Shown one piece after another: positions 44,101 to 55,064 of a stretch of 64,000 nucleotides of DNA. This stretch comes from Branchipolynoe longqiensis (taxonomy: Eukaryota > Annelida > Polychaeta > Phyllodocida > Polynoidae). The position numbers and the translations under genes were made by a program. Numbering within the stretch: position 1 is the stretch's first letter; each line of letters begins with the position of its first letter. The stretch covers positions 84,374,709 to 84,438,708 of the forward strand of contig CM059190.1 of the NCBI GenBank assembly GCA_030323885.1, read 5' to 3'. The notes beneath the pieces are model-generated. The model searched no databases, had not been told where the DNA came from, and worked only from the letters and a program-made list of their open reading frames with translations.

Positions 44101-44933
44101 AACTATTTGTCCCTGCAGTGGCTGGTCGGGAGATGTTGGGAGTTCCATACATCAACCGCCCTTAATGCTGCCACAGTGACATGGTTTTCTGTTTAGGGTT
44201 TGCTCCCTTAGCCTTCGGTTCTGTCAAGGACCTGTACCACAAGGCAGTGGTTTAGAACTCTGCAAGGCAGGGGCGTCAAACTCCCTGAGGTATTGCTATA
44301 CACCTTACTGTGGGGTGGGTGGCATGGCAATTAAAAGTTTGAGTTCTCTCCTCGTCTGCTCCTGGCTTCGCAATGATGGCTGTCTTAGAATTTGTGCTTT
44401 ATATAGAGCCAGGGACAATGCAAAACAGCGCCGGTAGTTCTAGTACAAGAAACCGTCAAGCGCGTCACTAGTGTCTTTGCACTGCAACTACACAGTAGAT
44501 TAGAGTGGACATTTTTTCAGAATTTATATATGCAAATTAGGGGAGATATCATGCATGGTTACATACAAATGTGCCCGCTAGATGGTGTATACATCTGAGG
44601 AAGCTAGTACTAGTAGTAGTACAATGATTGGAACATAGGTGGCAGCAACAGTTCGGCATTATGGTAATGAGGCACGTCTGGACATTGGATATGCAAATGA
44701 GTTAAGAGAAGTACAAGGAGTATCCGCTAGGCAGTGTACTGGTAATACTAATAGCGTGAAGAGCCAACAGGCTTACAAAGGTCGCGCCAGTTAAGGTGAG
44801 TCTTATTGCTAGAGTATTCAAGTTAACAATGTCTGGTTTACAAGTTATCGCTAGGTGGCATGGAAGACGTCATATACAGTGAAGCCAATTGGCTATGGTA
44901 GGTGGCACCAGAATTAGTCAGGGGGCCAACTCA
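41125..44933. other. Unexplained 3.8-kb region with a 283-bp tandem duplication
   Basis: Mostly noncoding. Two units of about 283 bp (42396-42678 and 42679-42961) share CGAGGAATCT, CCAAGTCCCGGAAACTTGGG and the TTATTGT(C/T)GTGTC end. AGGCGTGCACCCGC-type copies recur around 41285-41360. Short frames such as 43905-44165 show no recognisable domain. I cannot assign it to a known element. Confidence 0.5.
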
Positions 44934-45539
44934 CATAGGTGTGAAAGTGCGTACTAATGCAATTTTATTGCTGATTGTGCTAGATAGGGTTATTGGTAGT
45001 GAGAATCAAGAGGGTGCCACTCTGGCACCCTTGAGCAATTTTTTTTATAAGCCGTTTTTGATATGACATCATATTGGATCAAACTGGCATTTTTTGCGGC
45101 ATTAGGGGGTAGTGTTCGTATATCAGCTATAGTATTAGTTCTAACTTAGCACTTAGCTCTACATATAGTATACCAGAAGAAAGGATATTGAAGTACCGTT
45201 CTCATGGTGTAAAAATTATCATTGTAGAGCAAATATACATGCCACAGTATACATTCACAAGCAATTGTCATCGACAACTCAAACTGAAAAATATTGCGAA
45301 ATACTCATTTCAGTGTGATATTTTTGCTATTAAAATAATAATAAATGTAGTAGTTGTACCTCAAATATGTATCAAATTGGAATAAGCAAGTCCCAATCCT
45401 ATTTATACATTTAATGAAAAAAATATTAAACAAAGCAATTGATGGATACATAAGTAAACCAAACTAAATCCGGAATAAGATCTGACATATGCAGAGATAC
45501 TCTTTTCACAAGATGAATTTGAAATATGTCAAATGGCTT

Positions 45540-46451
45540 TTAACTACATTGATATCTCAGCCCATCTAGTGTTGACGCCACCACACCTCCATACAAATAG
45601 GACAAGAATTGGAAGCCTTCCCTTGTCCAGTCCTCTTCTGATGCATCAGGATCTGCAAATGGCCGAAGTGGAACCTTAGATTTCAGTAGCATACTACACA
45701 CGGAAGCCTTCCCTTTGCCATATGGGTACGATACGCTATCGCAGCCTGAGAGGGCATGAGCAGGAAGCAAATCTTGACATCTGTCTCCAAGTGCCATGGC
45801 CGTTGCGTTGATGTCAATGACTTCGCCGTTGTACTTCTTCATGGATACCTGAGCAGGGGAATTATAGCACCACACAAAGTATACCAGTAGGACGAAGATA
45901 TCCGTATCATCAGCGAGGACTTGGATATGCTCTGTTTGTTGGTGCAGATGAAGAAGGTAGCTGACGAGTTTGACATCTGCTTCTTCGTGTGTATATGGAC
46001 ATTCCTCGCCGATGATGTGCACAGATTCATTGGGGTTCTCTGCAGTACACAGGTGCTTGATGAAGCTCTTCTTGTTCTGGTCACTTTTCATGATGATGTC
46101 CCTGGCTGGAAGTACCGTTTCGTCTGTCAGGTTGTAGTCTCGTGGAGCAGCACCCTTTGCCTGTCGCCGACGTTCATGAGATTTGATGGAGTGCTCCTGG
46201 TAGCAGTCGAATACTACATACGTGGTATACGGACGAGTGAATGAGGAAATGAATCCTTTGGCGAACATAGACATCATTGCATTTTTTGGCCACAGGGTGT
46301 GGTAGATTGCCTCATTCCCGTCTATCAACTGCACGTCAACTGTAGGTGGTGGTTCTTTGTAGGTGATGGCCAACTTCGACACCAGGACCGACTTGCTTCC
46401 CTTGCACATATCTCCATAATCGTCAAAGAGGGCAGTTGGCACTGGAGCCAA
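45540..46451 (-). CDS. Copy B transposon protein, PIN/XPG (FEN1)-like nuclease part
   Basis: A 303-residue open frame. The first acidic motif LIDGNEAIYH (Asp44) and VVFDCY (Asp82), followed by a Lys/Arg-rich KSHERRRQ segment, resemble the N-terminal part of FEN1/XPG nucleases. THEEAD (156-159) and LADDTDIFVLL (181-184) resemble the second acidic cluster. SGCDSVSYPYGKGK (235-248) follows and is shared with copy A. So four to six acidic residues of a PIN-fold site appear to be in place. Similarity is by motif order only, and a fold prediction would be decisive. The ATG at 46451 is internal: homology continues upstream after a frameshift. A cysteine-rich tail like that of copy A is absent. Confidence 0.6.
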   Translation of the reverse strand: MAPVPTALFDDYGDMCKGSKSVLVSKLAITYKEPPPTVDVQLIDGNEAIYHTLWPKNAMMSMFAKGFISSFTRPYTTYVVFDCYQEHSIKSHERRRQAKGAAPRDYNLTDETVLPARDIIMKSDQNKKSFIKHLCTAENPNESVHIIGEECPYTHEEADVKLVSYLLHLHQQTEHIQVLADDTDIFVLLVYFVWCYNSPAQVSMKKYNGEVIDINATAMALGDRCQDLLPAHALSGCDSVSYPYGKGKASVCSMLLKSKVPLRPFADPDASEEDWTREGFQFLSYLYGGVVASTLDGLRYQCS

Positions 46452-46501
46452 TTAATACTCGAATAAGTCGGAAAGCTCCACATCTCTCTTCTGGGACACA
46501 A

Positions 46502-47515
46502 CTAGTAAACGTGCGTACAGGAGTCCCCTACCTTCATCTTCTTCTTCATTACTTCCATAGTTATGACAGTTTTCTTGAGAGGGACGTAGAACCCATCAGG
46601 AAGCTTTGCTGTGAATTCAGCGGCCATGATTCCTCCTATGCTGACGGACTGATCCACGTTCACTTCATCTGCAGCTACGAGACCATTTATAATGTTATAC
46701 AATGGTTCTGTGGCTTTAGTCAGGAGTGGATTGGTGTGGCGTTCGACTTCAAGGATGATCTTCTTCCTGTCTTCATTGTCAAGTTGTCGTCATCTCTTCC
46801 CTTCTTCTTTGTGTCTTCCTGTGCTGTCCTCCTGATCCTCGTCTTCCGTCTCATCGAACATGTTGTCCATCGCAAGTGAGACAGCATTGCAGATGTGATG
46901 TGATAAGGTCCACTCTGCCACTTGTTCATCTGACAATGACTTCCCCACCAAACCCCCCTTGGCCTTCCCATACCGGATCTAGGTTTGCTCCCCAAACTAA
47001 TCCTAGAAGACAGCATTCCACACTCCATTGCGATGACGACAAACGTGTTCTCCTCTCAGGAAGGCATCTTGTAGTTCAGATGGAAGAGACGATGACATGT
47101 CTTGTAGGTGCCAGACGATATACTTGGCTTAGTGCCAATGGCCTGCTGAAAAGAAGTATGGAACCATCCTCTTCAAAGCGTACATGTGCAGGAGCCAGTC
47201 TCCCTCTCATTCAGCTTGCATGTAGAGATGGACGATCAGCAGTGGGCTGATCAAGCAGTGCACCCAGAGTCGTGCTGTTCGTGACATGCAGATCGCGTCT
47301 AGTTGCTCTTCTAGAGATTCCACAGTAGTCTCCGCTGAGATCAGTGGCCGCAGTAGTGCCACTACCACCATCCGTAAGCCAGGGAGCGCCTTCGGCCATG
47401 CCTTGCCATTCAGCATACTTCCTATGCCCTTGAATGCTGCTTCCAGAAGTTCCTCGAGTCCACTGCCGTTCATCAGGGTGCCGATGCTTCCAACAAAGGA
47501 CATTAGGGTATGCAT
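46502..47515 (-). pseudogene. Copy B transposon protein, degraded upstream part
   Basis: Begins TLMSFVGSIGTLMNGSGLEELLEA (47515 leftwards), matching copy A after its TAG, then NGKAWPKALPGL. Several frame changes follow. The 46502-46702 frame ends KKMKVGDSCTHVY and passes with a shift into DVELSDLFEYELAPVPTALF, the start of the better preserved ORF. Middle sequence (46720-47200) is too decayed to align by eye. Confidence 0.55.
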
Positions 47516-48119
47516 CCCTCCCGGATGAACAATTATTGTTAAAATTGTTTTAGATGGGAATTCTACCTGAATAGCATCTTCACACCTATATATTAATTAA
47601 ATAGCCATGAATGAGACGAATAAATTGTCTGAAAGTGACATATTATTTTCTTTATTATCGGGATTAGTTTTTCCATAAAAAAATGTACATTTTGATTACC
47701 GTGAGTTGGCAGTAGTAATTCCTTTTGAGCCTTTCTGTATTTACACATTCGTATCATACATAGAAGTTTTATACATCAAGAGAAAGGTACTTCAATATCC
47801 TTTCTTCTGGTATAATATATGTAGTGCTAAGTGAATTAGAAATGATACTACAGCTGATATATGAACACTACCCCCTAATGTCGAACGGCACAAAAATGCT
47901 GGTTTGATCCAATATGACATCATATCAAAAACGGCTTATAAAAGAAATTGCTCAAGGGTGCCAGAGTGGCACCCTCCTCATTCTCAAAATATAGGTATAT
48001 GACTATCACAATCTGCAATAAAATTGCATTAGTACGCACTTTCACACCTATGGCTGTTTTGGGACTTTGGCCTCCAGACTAAATAGGCCATTAGTAAAGG
48101 AGGATACAAGTTTGCCTTG

Positions 48120-48530
48120 TTCAATTACAAGATGAAGATCGCCTGAGGAAACTTAAGCTACCAACATTGTCATATCATCGTCTCATGGGAGATATGGTAG
48201 AGACTTATAAGATTATTACTGGAGTCTATGACAGTGATGTCACAACAGGGTTGTTCAACCTAAGAACAAACAGTAACACCGGAGGCCATCGGTATAAGAT
48301 CTTCAAGGGGAAGTCAAGGCTTGAGGTCAGGAAACACTCATTTTTCTTTCGAGTGACAGATCTATGGAACAGTCTCCCAGACCAAGTGTTTGAAGCACCA
48401 ACGGTAGAGGCATTTGAGAGAAGGCTGGATAGACATTGGAGGGGACACCCACAATTATATGACTTCAGGGCACCGTCGACCTACAGATGTGTGCAAAGAA
48501 AAGTTCTTTTTTTGCCATAACGAGCTGATA
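48120..48530 (+). mobile_element. LINE 3' end fragment (non-LTR RT C-terminus)
   Basis: One frame (open from about 48124, stop near 48518) encodes RLRKLKLPTLSYHRLMGDM, TYKIITGVYD, a GHRYKI block, a RKHSFFFRVTDLWNSLPD block and VEAFERRLDRHW. This is the usual C-terminus of a widespread invertebrate LINE reverse transcriptase, distinct from the LINE at 27.7 kb. No catalytic residues. It starts 70 bp from the copy B transposon's right end. Confidence 0.8.
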
Positions 48531-48601
48531 TTAGACTTAGAGGCCCAATAGGACCTAGATCAACCAGAAGAGGTGCTGTAAGATAATCTGTTGTGGCCAA
48601 C

Positions 48602-48751
48602 ATCGACAATGCCGAGCGCCAGGCTAGGAAGTGACAAGTATCAATTTTGTGTGTCATTGGTTTGACTCGACTGGGAATTGAACTCCCTATATGTGTATAT
48701 CACTGCATGAGAGCTCTGCGCTTTACCAATTCGACCATCACGTCCAGTCAA
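48602..48751 (-). repeat. SINE 5' fragment
   Basis: Minus-strand head with B-box (GGGAATTGAACTCCC region), A-box-like CTTTACCAATTCGACCA, and the GTGACAAGTATCAATTTTG junction. Confidence 0.75.
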
Positions 48752-49154
48752 CACATATACACTTATACACATGTACACATCTATGCATATATGTGTATAT
48801 GCATATACACATATATGCATATACACATGTATATATATGTATACGCATATATACAGTAAAACCTCTCTATACCGACCACTCCCATATATCGATCACTCTA
48901 TTTGGATCCCAACAATACCATTGTAACAATATTCTAACTCCCTAAACCGACAACCTCCCTAAATGGATACTGTAAAGATACGTATAAAGATACGTAAGGG
49001 AATTATTATTATTATTGTTATACTCCGTAAGATCGAACAGTGTACCGGTGGCGCCACCTGCTGCCTCTTTGCCTCCACCGGATGTAGACCAGTGTCAGTC
49101 GTACCGGAGGATTACACATCGCATACATGGTACACACATTAAATACATACGGTA

Positions 49155-49302
49155 AACCAGACGGGATCGCCAATACAAATGAGTTAGAGCGTCCGTCTCC
49201 CGTGTGGTAGATCGTGGGGTCGTGGGTTCGAATCCTGGTCAAGTCAGCTACTTGTCGCTTCCTAGCCAGGCGCTCAGCATTATTAGGATAGGGCAAGGAG
49301 CA
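49155..49302 (+). repeat. SINE 5' fragment with strong tRNA-like head
   Basis: GAGTTAGAGCGTCCGTCTCCC and GGGTTCGAATCCTGGTC (a canonical B box), then TACTTGTCGCTTCCTAGCCAGG, cut off at GGGCAAGGAG. Confidence 0.8.
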
Positions 49303-49714
49303 GTGGAATGAGGAAGACCAATCGCCTGCGACTGAAATTTCCCCTGTTTAAACAACTAATGTACCAAAAAATAAATAAAAAATACTACATAAGTAATTAT
49401 CTACCAACTCTGTGATGGACACAGAAAATGATCGGTGAACTGGTATAGCACCGGCCCCAAAAGGGACGCGCGGCTGCAGGAGGCTCCGAGCGTTCGGAGA
49501 CGCAAGCTGACTCCCGGAATGCTTATAGGGCGTTGCTGCTTTCCAACATCGCCGTCTGTAACTAACATGCTTATTCTGATCCCCCAGGGCAAGGCGGGGG
49601 AAATAATAGAATTCCTGCATTAATGGGAAAGCAGGGAATGCACGTGTCGGAATAAATGCGAGAGTCTTTTTGATTTTATTGACGGGTTAAAATCATAAGG
49701 AGAGAGCGCTGAGT

Positions 49715-49790
49715 TTGTTTGTTTGTTGTTTGTTTGTTTGTTGTTGTTTTACGTCCTAGCAACATCCAAGGTCATATCAGGACGGGGGAG
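49715..49790 (-). repeat. SINE 3' fragment
   Basis: (GTTT)n then GTTTTACGTCCTAGCAACAT and GGTCATATCAGGACGG. Confidence 0.75.
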
Positions 49791-49796
49791 AGCGCT

Positions 49797-50553
49797 GGGG
49801 CCGTATGCACCAATCGGGGTTAGGCTTAGCCGGAGTTAAGGCTCTAGCCGCGGATAGCTACCTCAGGGTAGCGGGGGCTTTGAGAAATGTGTGAATCGGT
49901 ATGCACCAATGTTTTAGCCGCTGCGGATAGCTAACCGTGAGTTTATTTATAGATTTGGGAATGCCCTCTGCGTTTGTACCCATATATTTGGCTAAAATCT
50001 ATTGAATGCGATCATATTTAACAGAATTACATACGCAATAAGTGAAATTTATTCAAATTAACCCTAAATTCGAACCCTCCTTAAGGCTACCGCCGCATTG
50101 GCGGCGATATTACTAGTTATATTTTCGAATCGACGAACGTAAAGTAAACAAACCGCCGTCGCCGCCAGTATGGATAGGGAGGTCGATGTGGCGGCGGCGG
50201 CGATTTGTTTACTTTACGTTCGTTGATTCGAAAATATAACTATTAATATCGCCGCCAATGCGGCGGTAGCCTTAAGGAGGGTTCGAATTTAGGGTTAATT
50301 TGAATAAATTTCACTTATTGCGTATGTAATTCTGTTAAATATGATCGCATTCAATAGATTGAGAGCCTCACACGCACACTAACCGCCCCGGCTAGGCGTA
50401 AAACCTGATTTGAAAATGGTTTAACTTAGCCGAGGCTACGGTCGGCGGTTAGCCCTAACTCCGATTGGTGCATACCGAATTTTCACTTTTAGCCCTGCGG
50501 GGATACCTTAGCCGCGGTTAAGGCCCTAACTCCGATTGGTGCATACGGCCCCT
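49797..50553. mobile_element. TIR element containing a 365-bp palindrome
   Basis: The outer ends GGGGCCGTATGCACCAATCG and CGATTGGTGCATACGGCCCC are inverted, one mismatch aside. Internal copies of CGGTATGCACCAAT lie near 49900 and 50470. The centre is the palindrome 49996-50360. No protein. Confidence 0.75.
49996..50360. repeat. Large palindrome, 171-bp arms, 23-bp spacer
   Basis: Left arm 49996-50166, right arm 50190-50360. I count about four mismatches between the arms. The arms carry CCGCCGC-type repeats next to the spacer. Confidence 0.85.
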
Positions 50554-50652
50554 GATGGCTTGGTCTCGGGCTGTGGTGTGTGGTGTAAGCGTTGTTTAAT
50601 GACGGCGTTCCGTGTGGGTTCCGGTGGACTGTCGTAGCCTCAGGACTGCTTT

Positions 50653-51076
50653 AAGCTAAGATTCCTTACACGTGGTATGTGGTATGCGGTATGCGAATGC
50701 GAATGCGGCAAAAAATCGAAACGCCTTGAAGTCAATGGGCTACATCCCTTACACACGGTATGCGAATGCGAATGCGAATGCGAATGTGGCAACTCGATTG
50801 GTCCCTGTAGCGATCGGTGCGGCATGCGGCATGCGGCATGCGGCACGCGGTATGCGAATAGAAACATCAGTCACACTTGTCCATTAGTTTTAGACTAGGA
50901 GAGGCGAGTGATCATAACGGAACGGTCACACACAGGGGTGCTGAGGGGAAACATATGGTAGTGGTGGTGGGGAGACGCTTGCCACTTACCGCATAGAAGG
51001 AATCTTCCCATTCGTATACCGCATACTGCATGCCGCATGCCGCATACCGCATACCGCGTAGAAGGAATCTTAGCTT
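50653..51076. mobile_element. TIR element built of hexamer repeats
   Basis: The left end AAGCTAAGATTCCTTACACG and the right end GTAGAAGGAATCTTAGCTT are inverted. Inside lie GCGAAT (x4), GCGGCAT (x3) and their inverse ACCGCAT/GCCGCAT runs (51013-51058). No protein. Confidence 0.65.
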
Positions 51077-51264
51077 TAGTCCAGCGTGTTAGTGACTACG
51101 GGGACATCAATACTCCACTCCCTCCAACCTCCATTCCTCCCTCCTCTCCTCAGCTCCATCTACCCCCCCCCCCACCTCCACCCTTACACACCCACTCCCA
51201 CCCACATCTCCCACCCTTACACACCCACTCCCACCCACATCTCCCACACCCACCTCCAAGCTTG

Positions 51265-51505
51265 TTTTATTTAGCGACGCCTCTAGATCTCATTGATTTT
51301 TATCCTCGGTCAAACACATATGGTCATTCTGACATTTTTCTTTGGAGGAAATCCACTGCCGCCACATTGGCTACTCTTTCTGATAAGCAGCAAGGGGTCT
51401 TTTATATGCACTTTCCCACAGACAGCACAGCACATACCACACACAGCCTTTGATGAACCAGTTCTGGACCACAGGTTCGGCTGGCTGAGTGGGATGCCAA
51501 TTGAT
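51265..51505 (+). repeat. Dispersed repeat recalled from molluscan genomes, copy 2
   Basis: Homologous to 24735-24965. This copy keeps the AAGCAGCAAGGGGTCTTTTA stretch that copy 1 has lost. Confidence 0.65.
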
Positions 51506-51575
51506 TCATTGATTGGTTGGTGCCGAGGTTGCACCATGTCGGCCGCCAAAGGCCATATCCTGATTATTCACGATC

Positions 51576-51690
51576 AGATTAGAGTGGGATATCAGGTGGT
51601 GATGCCAGTGCTGTGATATCCAGGCACTCCGTCACAAGTCGGTAACGGTCAACCTTTGATGTTGCTAGAAGGTAAAACCCAAACAAGCAA
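51576..51690 (+). repeat. SINE 3' fragment
   Basis: GAGTGGGATATCAGGTGGTGATGCCAG box, then CACAAGTCGGTA and a tail CAAACAAGCAAAC. Confidence 0.65.
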
Positions 51691-52304
51691 ACGAAGAGCT
51701 CTTGTATAAGTACCAAAGAGGTGACCTCTCAAAGCGTAGTTTCCCGCAGTGATGTGAATCAGTGATGATTCAATGGTGGCACACAATGTTATGTGACAGA
51801 GTGACAGTTGGCTCACGGCGTATAGGAGGCGGGGGAGGAGAGAATGCCCGCTCCGCATTGCCATTGGTTTGACTTGACAAAGGTTAAAAATGCCATTATC
51901 TACCAAAATGGGAGACGGACGCTCAACTCATTCGGTCATCCCGTCTGGCCGCGCTCTGCGTGTAACTCTAGCTCCTGTGTTACATATACATAGCATGCCT
52001 GACTTATTTAAGGTCCCCTACATGTCTAATATCCACTCCTCTGCACCTGTGTCCAGCTGCTCAGGTCGACTCGCCCGCGCGGAAAAAAAGGCGGGAACTC
52101 GACCCGACATCACACGGAATGGGTTAATAGAGATGGCACTTTTGTCAAGTTGCCTTCAAAGATGTCGTCTGCGCAGCGCCGCGCCGCGCCATACCACGCC
52201 GCCTGCAGGGGAGAATTGCGCTGAACGCCGACCAAAACGCATGCGCAATACGCTGATTCCCCCCCCCCCCGCCCCCTACACACACACTAATTTACCACTT
52301 ACGG

Positions 52305-52585
52305 AAAATCGGGAGTTCGGTTCCCGGTCGAGTCAAACCAATGACTTTAAAATTGATACTTGTCGGTTCCTAGCATGGTGGTCGACATTACTATGATAGG
52401 GCAAGGACTGGTTGGCTCAGTGTAAGGATAATGTGACTGAGTGGGATATCGGGTCATGGTGCTGGTGGCCTGAGTTCCCAGTGGCACAGCACTATAAAGT
52501 GTGCACTGTTACAAGTTGGTACCCATCCTGATATGACCTTAGATATTGCCAGGACATAAAACTCCAACAACCAACCAACCTAATT
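52305..52585 (+). repeat. SINE, 5'-truncated
   Basis: From B-box GAGTTCGGTTCCC and GAGTCAAACCAATGAC through the full body to the AACCAACCAACC tail. Confidence 0.85.
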
Positions 52586-52606
52586 CACCAGCTTTACCGC
52601 CATTAA

Positions 52607-53335
52607 AGCCCCAATCACATATCCGTTAGTGGACGTAGTTGAACGTAGGTGAACATAGTGGAGGCTAACATGGGTCAAACGTGGTGTAAGTACACTAAAC
52701 TACGTTGAAATACGTAAAGGTATGGCAGGTTTTGGTACGGATAAATACATTACGATATGGATAAATACATTACGGTACGGATTCCGGTACGTTCAACTAC
52801 GTTCAACTATGTTCAACTATGTTCAATTATGTTCAACTACATTAGCCTGCACTTGTAAAGTACCAGCCGACACCTTGAGTTCCAGTTAGTAACTGACTTT
52901 ATTTGAGTACCGTCACCATTGGTTACAATCCATATATCGCTGGTTCCCCGTACCTGCCGGATTGGCCTAGATACATCACACACTATGTTCACCTACGTCC
53001 ACTAACGTAACGGCTATGTGACCAGGGCTTCGTCTAAGAATGCTAGAGTACGCTACAGCATGCTAGAGTATGCTAGAGTATGCTAGAGTAGACCTATGCT
53101 AGAGTACATTAGCATCATGGATGCAAGCAAATTCAGCCTCTAATGTACTGCTATTTTGAACATGTCCAAAAATTAAATCGGAGATCACGGCTCACCCACA
53201 TTATTACTAAGTTAACATCACGGACGAGATTGGATGCTGGTATGTTCAACTACGTTCAACTACGTTCAACTACTTTCAATTACGTTAGCCTCCACTATGT
53301 TCAACTACGTCCACTAACATTTATGTGACCGGGCC
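52607..53335. mobile_element. TTAA-MITE family a, composite copy
   Basis: TTAA at 52603-52606 and 53336-53339. The ends AGCCCCAATCACATATCCG and ATTTATGTGACCGGGCC are inverted. A complete internal end (GGCTATGTGACCAGGGCTTC, near 53010-53030) and a non-family insert around 52855-52985 make it composite. Confidence 0.75.
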
Positions 53336-53611
53336 TTAACTGCCTACAAGTAGTACAATACTGAGTCGTGTATTGGAGCCAGTAAGCAAATTACAAGGCG
53401 AAGAAAGAAATAAAACTGCTCAAATTTGATCTATGTTTGATCGTGGGTGGTGGGGCTGTTTGTGGAGGTTTGTTGATGGTTTTTTTCGCGTTTTATTTTT
53501 ATTGGGGTCCACTGTCGGTGTTTGTTTTGTATTTTGGAGATTTACATTAAAACTGTGGCTTGTGCACATCTCCATTTTGTTGGCGAGCGTTCTATTAGTA
53601 TTGACCCTTAA

Positions 53612-54401
53612 AGCTGCATAGTCCGATGACGCATCAAATTTTCTAAACCAAAATAATTATCTAGATTTGATTGTACACATCTAACTTACATAGTGATGCA
53701 CTTATTGAGCATGTTGGCGGAGGCTAACATGTCTAATTTGCGAACGAGGCAAGAATGCCCTCTGTTTTCCTCGTTTCCTATTTTCATCTTTCACTGTCAC
53801 TTGGTCCTGCGACCTCGCTCTGTTCACTTCGCTTCCACCAGATCGTGCCAGTCGCTTCGATATGGGCTCTGGTTGGTAATCTGTCATTACACCTGCTGAG
53901 CAGTAGGTTCGAGAAGTTTCTTACTGAATTTGCCTACTGAATTTAAAGGTTAGTCTTCTGAGCTCAAGAAGTTTAACCGTTGTACAGTTGGTATGAACTC
54001 TGGTTATCGTGAACATTATTTTCGACGTGTTTATTCGGCACGGTGTCAACTCTACATGTTACGGTTAGGTTGGTTCAGAGGACGTGTGCGAGTTGGTGGA
54101 GCAGTTTGATAGAAATACGCCATAAGGGAGGTCCGTTTATGGAATAATTAAGCATTTGTTGCCACATAGAAGGGAATATTGAAGCAATGTAATAGAACAT
54201 ATTACTGCTAAAGCCTATGGTGTCAGCGTTTTGGCATGCTTGCCAAAACTATTTTTATGTGTTAGGACTTCAAATATCTCCAAACATAGCCATTTAAAAT
54301 AAAAGTTACTTCAAACTACAGTAAGGTAGATTATGACAATCAATTTCATATATTTATCTCAGACAATGTTCAGAAACTGAAAACCATCGGACTATGCAAC
54401 T
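53612..54401. mobile_element. TTAA-MITE family b, with internal insertion
   Basis: TTAA at 53608-53611 and 54402-54405. The ends AGCTGCATAGTCCGATG and CATCGGACTATGCAACT are perfect inverted repeats. Compared with the 320-bp copy at 25593 it has about 440 extra bp (about 53715-54150) interrupting the CACTTATT...AAGCATTTGTTGCC stretch. Confidence 0.8.
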
Positions 54402-54687
54402 TTAAATAATCCGACGAAAAATGTCTTCTGCCATGCGTCTCAAATTGGTCATCGTTTTCACTTAGAATTAGACACGTATGGCTTCCTTATATCGATGACG
54501 TCACTGCCACAATCCTGAGTTAGGTTTTCAAAAGTTATTCTAATTGGCCCCTTCTCTACTGATCATCAATCAAGAATTAGTACAACTAATGACTTCAAAC
54601 TTCTAAAGTTATCCACACATCCCGGTGGATTTGAATCATTTGGAACATCGGGTGGGAACTGCACTATAATTGATTGATTGATTGACT

Positions 54688-55020
54688 GTTGGATTGCTTG
54701 TTGGAGTTTTATGTCCTGGCAGCATCTAAGATCATATCAGGACGGGTCAGACTTGTGACAGTGCGCATTCATGGCTACTTTATAGTGCTGCCCTACTGGG
54801 AGCCCACGCTGCCAGCACCATGACTCGATATCCCACACAGTCATATTATCCTGATATTGAGCTAACCAGTCCTTGTCCTAGCTTATTAATGCCAAGCACC
54901 AGTCTCGTTAGCAACATGTATCAATTTGATAAGTCATTGGTTTGACTCAGCTAGGATTCGAACTCCCATCTTCAACACGGGAAGCCTGCGTTCTACCGAT
55001 TGGGCCACCGCGTCCGGTCT
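54688..55020 (-). repeat. SINE, full length
   Basis: Minus strand: tail GTTGGAGTTTTATGTCC, full body, ATTGGTTTGACTC, B box (GGATTCGAACTCCC), A-box region (TCTACCGATTGGGCCACCGCG). The most complete copy in the window. Confidence 0.9.
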
Positions 55021-55064
55021 CTACTGATACAGTGATAGAATTTCTCATTCTACCAGATCGCAGT

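Larger units (their letters stand above)
44934..48052 (-). mobile_element. TIR DNA transposon encoding a PIN/XPG-like protein (copy B, deleted)
   Basis: TIRs of about 265 bp: 44934-45197 and 47786-48052, both with CATAGGTGTGAAAGTGCGTA at the outer end (in inverse) and AAGGATATTGAAGTACC at the inner end. Each TIR contains a GGGTGCCA(CTC)TGGCACCC hairpin. The minus strand between them encodes parts of the same protein as copy A (8085-13585). The N-terminal half is missing, since only about 270 bp separate the TIR from the SFVGSIG block. No clear target duplication. The class is uncertain; Academ is my best guess because I recall an XPG-like nuclease in that superfamily. Confidence 0.75.

Noticed and set aside
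43694..44165. Small ORFs near 43.7-44.2 kb as a host gene
   Set aside because: No domain, no splice support, and overlapping frames on both strands of similar length.
49155..49240. Genuine tRNA gene
   Set aside because: The A and B boxes are good, but the acceptor arm does not pair and the standard SINE body follows.
50672..50898. ORFs over the GCGAAT/GCGGCAT runs
   Set aside because: Repeat-derived codons (Ala-Asn, Cys-Glu) in several frames; part of a TIR element.
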